A stretch of 64,000 bases of DNA from Pararhizobium sp. (lineage in GTDB: Bacteria > Pseudomonadota > Alphaproteobacteria > Rhizobiales > Rhizobiaceae): the NCBI GenBank assembly GCA_030655075.1, contig JAURWE010000046.1, positions 1 through 64,000 of the forward strand, in the 5' to 3' direction. Of the stretch, positions 61,264 through 64,000 are shown piece after piece. The translations under genes and the position numbers were made by a program. The notes beneath the pieces are model-generated. The model searched no databases. It was not told where the DNA came from and saw only the letters and a program-made list of their open reading frames with translations. Position 1 is the first letter of the stretch, and each line of letters opens with the position of its first letter.

Positions 61264-62346
61264 ATGAGCCCGAAATTGACGAGACGTCAGGTAGTTATTG
61301 GAGCAAGTGCAGCATTGGCTGCGCCGATTTTCATTCGTAACGCATACGCAGCTGAAGAAATTGTAATTCTTACCTGGGAAAACTATCACGAGGATGATTG
61401 GATCGCGGAATGGACTGCGAAGACGGGCATAAAGGTTAAAGTGGTGCGGGCCGGCGGCGTCGACGAGATGTTCGCTCAAACGCGCACTGGTGCAATTGAG
61501 CCCGACATTCTATTTTTCGATTCGGGTTCTACGCAGCGATATCTCAACGCAGGACTTATCGTTCCGATTGACACGGCAAAGATTCCAAACATTTCGAACA
61601 TTACGAGTGGCCTGAAATGGCAGGCTGAAACCACTATAGATGGCAAGTTGTATGGCGTGCCCTATAACTGGGGATCTCAGCCACTAATGTTCGACACCGA
61701 TACGGTCACTTCTGGCACGGACAGCTGGGACGCGTTGTGGGACCCAAAATACCTTGGCCGCGTGAGCATGTTTGACGATTGTTACGTGACCTTCCCGATG
61801 ATTGCGTTGAAAGTGGGTGCCAAAGATCCCTTTAATCTGACAGATTCTGAATTTGAGGCGTGCGCCGAGGCCCTTAGGACGCTCCGTCCTAACGTTAAAA
61901 CCATGGCTCGTGGTCCAAACGATGCTGAAGCGACTCTTGCTGCAGGCGATGCGGTCATCGGGTTCTGTCAGAACATCTCAATCGTGTTCAACCTACAAAA
62001 TCGTGGAAAGCCCTTTAATTACTCGTTTCCGCAGCAAGGCACGCCAATTTGGTTCGACGGTGCTGCAGTCACCAAGAAAGGTGACAGGTCGCCATCATAT
62101 GAGCTGATCAATGAAGGGTTGTCGCTCGCGTGGCAGGGGCGATTCATTAATCAGTTCTTACAGAACGGTATTCTTGCAGAAAGTAGCGCCCAAGATGCCG
62201 GCCTGACCACAGATGCTCTGCGTAAGACCAACATCGTCGATCAAAGTAAGCCTGGCTTTTGGGACAAGCTAGTCGCCTACAAGAATCCGGAAGATATTGA
62301 TCGTCGCCTCCAGATTTGGAATGACTTCAAAGCCGGTACGCTCTGA
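61264..62346 (+). CDS. Extracellular solute-binding protein (PotD-like)
   Basis: A 360-residue periplasmic binding protein of the spermidine/putrescine type. The N-terminus MSPKLTRRQVVIGASAALAA carries a twin-arginine motif, with cleavage near NAYAAEE. Mature landmarks are VILTWENYHEDDWIAEWTAK and YGVPYNWGSQPLMFDTD near residue 140. The ATG at 61264 has GGATGG upstream; a GTG at 61243 would add seven residues. Codon use is visibly more AT-rich than in the 17-23 kb importer, suggesting a different origin. It opens the operon that continues past the window end. Confidence 0.92.
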   Translation: MSPKLTRRQVVIGASAALAAPIFIRNAYAAEEIVILTWENYHEDDWIAEWTAKTGIKVKVVRAGGVDEMFAQTRTGAIEPDILFFDSGSTQRYLNAGLIVPIDTAKIPNISNITSGLKWQAETTIDGKLYGVPYNWGSQPLMFDTDTVTSGTDSWDALWDPKYLGRVSMFDDCYVTFPMIALKVGAKDPFNLTDSEFEACAEALRTLRPNVKTMARGPNDAEATLAAGDAVIGFCQNISIVFNLQNRGKPFNYSFPQQGTPIWFDGAAVTKKGDRSPSYELINEGLSLAWQGRFINQFLQNGILAESSAQDAGLTTDALRKTNIVDQSKPGFWDKLVAYKNPEDIDRRLQIWNDFKAGTL

Positions 62347-62372
62347 GGTTGCTGAGAACAGGAGTGCGTGCT

Positions 62373-63449
62373 GTGGAAAGTAACGAGCCAAGCGTCCGAT
62401 TCAAGAATATTATCAAAAGCTATCCAGGGGCAGCAAGCCCATCGCTCGACGTTGAGGACCTTTCCATAAATCGGGGCGAGTTCTTCTCAATTCTCGGCCC
62501 TAGCGGGTCCGGCAAGACGACCGCGTTGCGTTTAATCGCGGGTTTTGAACGCCCGGATGAGGGCAGCGTTATTATTGACGGACAAGATGTCACGAACGTG
62601 CCGCCACATCGGCGGCACGTGAATACTGTTTTCCAATCGTATGCGCTGTTCCCCCATATGACGGTGCAGGATAACGTGGAGTACCCGCTCAGGATGGCTG
62701 GCCTATCAGGCACCGAGCGCCGCCGCCGGGCACTTGAAGCGCTGGATCTGGTCGCGATGGCGAGCTTCGCTGACCGGCTTCCGCATCAAATGAGCGGCGG
62801 CCAAAGGCAGCGTGTCGCATTGGCTCGCGCATTCGTGGGCCGACCTAAAGTGTTGCTCCTTGACGAACCGTTGTCGGCACTGGATCTGGGGCTTCGACAA
62901 CAGATGCAACATGTACTGGTCGATCTTCAGCGAAACCTGGGTCTAACCTTTGTTTATGTAACGCATGACCAAGGTGAAGCATTGTCGATGTCCGACAATG
63001 TAGCCGTTATAGCAGCTGGCAAAGTTCAGCAGCTGGATCGGCCGACGCAGATCTATTACGAGCCCTCCAATCGTTTTGTCGCCCAATTTATTGGGAAATC
63101 TAACCTGATTCCGGTAAACGTTCGAACCAACGGCGACGGCAGCACTGTCCGCTTAAATGGACTAGATTTTCATATCACACGCCAACTTCGCAGCGGGAAC
63201 TCGCAGCTTGCAGTAAGGTTTGAGGCGCTCGCTTTATCGCCCGCGGAAACTGAGACGTCGCATCCAGTCCAACTCGAGGGGCGCATCAGTGACATGCTGT
63301 TTTTGGGGAACGCGTTGCAGATTAAAGTTGTCTGCGGTGAGATGGAGTTGATCAGCTTGGTTCCGTCTCGGCGTGACAGTCCTTTCTGTCGGGATCAGAT
63401 AGTCAGGGTGAGTTTCGACCCGCGCGAATGCTCGGTGTTCAATGACTGA
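62373..63449 (+). CDS. Spermidine/putrescine-type ABC transporter ATP-binding protein (PotA-like)
   Basis: A 358-residue ATPase with Walker A GPSGSGKTTALRLI near residue 42, Q-loop FQSYALFPHMT, signature MSGGQRQRVALARA, Walker B LLLDEPLSALD and a C-terminal TOBE-type domain (RFEALALSPAETE). The start is taken as GTG at 62373 (MESNEPSVRFKNII) because AGGAG lies eight bases upstream; a TTG at 62349 is the alternative. The stop overlaps the following permease gene by eight bases. Confidence 0.92.
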   Translation: MESNEPSVRFKNIIKSYPGAASPSLDVEDLSINRGEFFSILGPSGSGKTTALRLIAGFERPDEGSVIIDGQDVTNVPPHRRHVNTVFQSYALFPHMTVQDNVEYPLRMAGLSGTERRRRALEALDLVAMASFADRLPHQMSGGQRQRVALARAFVGRPKVLLLDEPLSALDLGLRQQMQHVLVDLQRNLGLTFVYVTHDQGEALSMSDNVAVIAAGKVQQLDRPTQIYYEPSNRFVAQFIGKSNLIPVNVRTNGDGSTVRLNGLDFHITRQLRSGNSQLAVRFEALALSPAETETSHPVQLEGRISDMLFLGNALQIKVVCGEMELISLVPSRRDSPFCRDQIVRVSFDPRECSVFND

Positions 63450-64000
63450 CATAGTTGGTAGTGAAATGGTGTCAGCTTCGCGTGTGCCAAAAGCCAGCGG
63501 TCTGCAATGGTTGCTGCCGCAGATGTCGATCTATTTGTGGCTTTTACTGCTCGTTATACTACCTAACGCATTGTTGATTTTTGTAAGTTTCCTTAAATCA
63601 TCAGGCGGTTTGGTCATATATGAATTTAACACTTCTAACCTTGAGCGTATTATACATTCAAAAAGTGTTTGGATTCTTTTGGCTCGGACGCTGACGGCAA
63701 GTGCTGCATCCGTACTTCTAGCGACGCTTATTGCCTACCCGATGGCCTATTATGCCGCCCGCGTTCTGCGTCGTGGAAAAATAATGGCGGTGTTGCTGGT
63801 AGCGATTCCACTTTGGATCAGCTTGCTGATGCGGATATTTGCCTGGCGCCTTATATTGGGTGAACGGGGCATCCTGAACTCGGTTCTTCTATGGACCGGC
63901 ATAATTACCGAGCCCAGCGACGCACTGTTGTATAACCAATTTGCGGTTTTTCTTACCTTCGCATATGTCGCAATTCCGTTCATCTTTATATCAGTTTATA
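63442..64000 (+). CDS. ABC transporter permease (PotB-like), partial at window end
   Basis: The first 186 codons of an inner-membrane permease that runs off the window without a stop. It starts MTDIVGSEMVSASRVPKASG, then a first span (WLLPQMSIYLWLLLLVILPN), SILARTLTASAASVLLATLI-like second span (here WILLARTLTASAASVLLATL), and further spans LLVAIPLWISLLMRIFAWR, typical of PotB. The ATG at 63442 overlaps the ATPase stop by eight bases. A second permease (PotC-like) is expected just beyond 64000. Confidence 0.9.
   Translation, partial: MTDIVGSEMVSASRVPKASGLQWLLPQMSIYLWLLLLVILPNALLIFVSFLKSSGGLVIYEFNTSNLERIIHSKSVWILLARTLTASAASVLLATLIAYPMAYYAARVLRRGKIMAVLLVAIPLWISLLMRIFAWRLILGERGILNSVLLWTGIITEPSDALLYNQFAVFLTFAYVAIPFIFISVY

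Overview
The window reads as chromosome or megaplasmid sequence of a Rhizobiales alphaproteobacterium, most likely Rhizobiaceae (Rhizobium/Agrobacterium/Neorhizobium-like). The reasons are the dense set of ABC importers, each tied to small catabolic operons and GntR or LysR regulators; two HWE-type histidine kinases; a photolyase closely resembling Agrobacterium PhrB; and palindromic intergenic repeats of the kind common in this family. This placement is an inference from gene content; no rRNA or marker gene is present. I saw no tRNA, rRNA or CRISPR array.

Layout. 0-1.7 kb: etfB-etfA. 2.0-6.8 kb: a ribose-type ABC importer with a phosphotriesterase-like hydrolase, preceded by two copies of a CG-centred palindromic operator. 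6.9-8.6 kb: an FeS-type photolyase (phrB) and a 48-residue zinc-ribbon protein (DUF2256). 8.8-12.2 kb: a superfamily 1 helicase fused to a phospholipase D-like nuclease domain, split by a one-base frameshift. 12.6-16.6 kb: a GntR regulator, a sugar-isomerase-like TIM barrel, and an amino-acid permease and binding protein without an ATPase. 17.1-23.1 kb: a PotABCD-type importer with a pita-bread (M24/creatinase-fold) enzyme that has lost most metal ligands, and a flavin reductase-like protein. 23.2-25.1 kb: small and broken genes. 25.1-30.3 kb: two HWE kinases, one bracketed by inverted palindromic repeats, then cspA, a lone receiver protein and an OsmC-like protein.

30.5-40.9 kb: one long minus-strand operon (cystathionine lyase-like enzyme, dipeptide-type ABC importer, class V aminotransferase-like enzyme, amidase) with a divergent LysR regulator. 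41.3-50.9 kb: alpha/beta hydrolase, semialdehyde dehydrogenase, iron alcohol dehydrogenase and Ldh2-type dehydrogenase, divergent from a GntR regulator and a second ribose-type ABC importer with a PfpI-like protein. The enzyme set resembles the Agrobacterium blc (gamma-butyrolactone) logic with a different hydrolase. 51.4-56.5 kb: an accessory island with a secreted HExxH protein, a recombinase remnant, a ParB-fused DNA methyltransferase, a DUF5681-like protein and an unknown protein. 56.9-64 kb: an IlvD/Edd-type dehydratase, alpha/beta hydrolase, NIPSNAP protein and cupin, divergent from a second Pot-type importer whose permease runs off the window. A shared palindromic motif occurs in two intergenic regions of this last cluster.

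The window is therefore mostly a chain of uptake-plus-degradation modules for small organic compounds. The most unusual items are the split helicase-PLD gene (possible defence function), the metal-ligand-poor M24 enzyme inside a transport operon, the methyltransferase island, and several paired operators whose regulators are not next to them.
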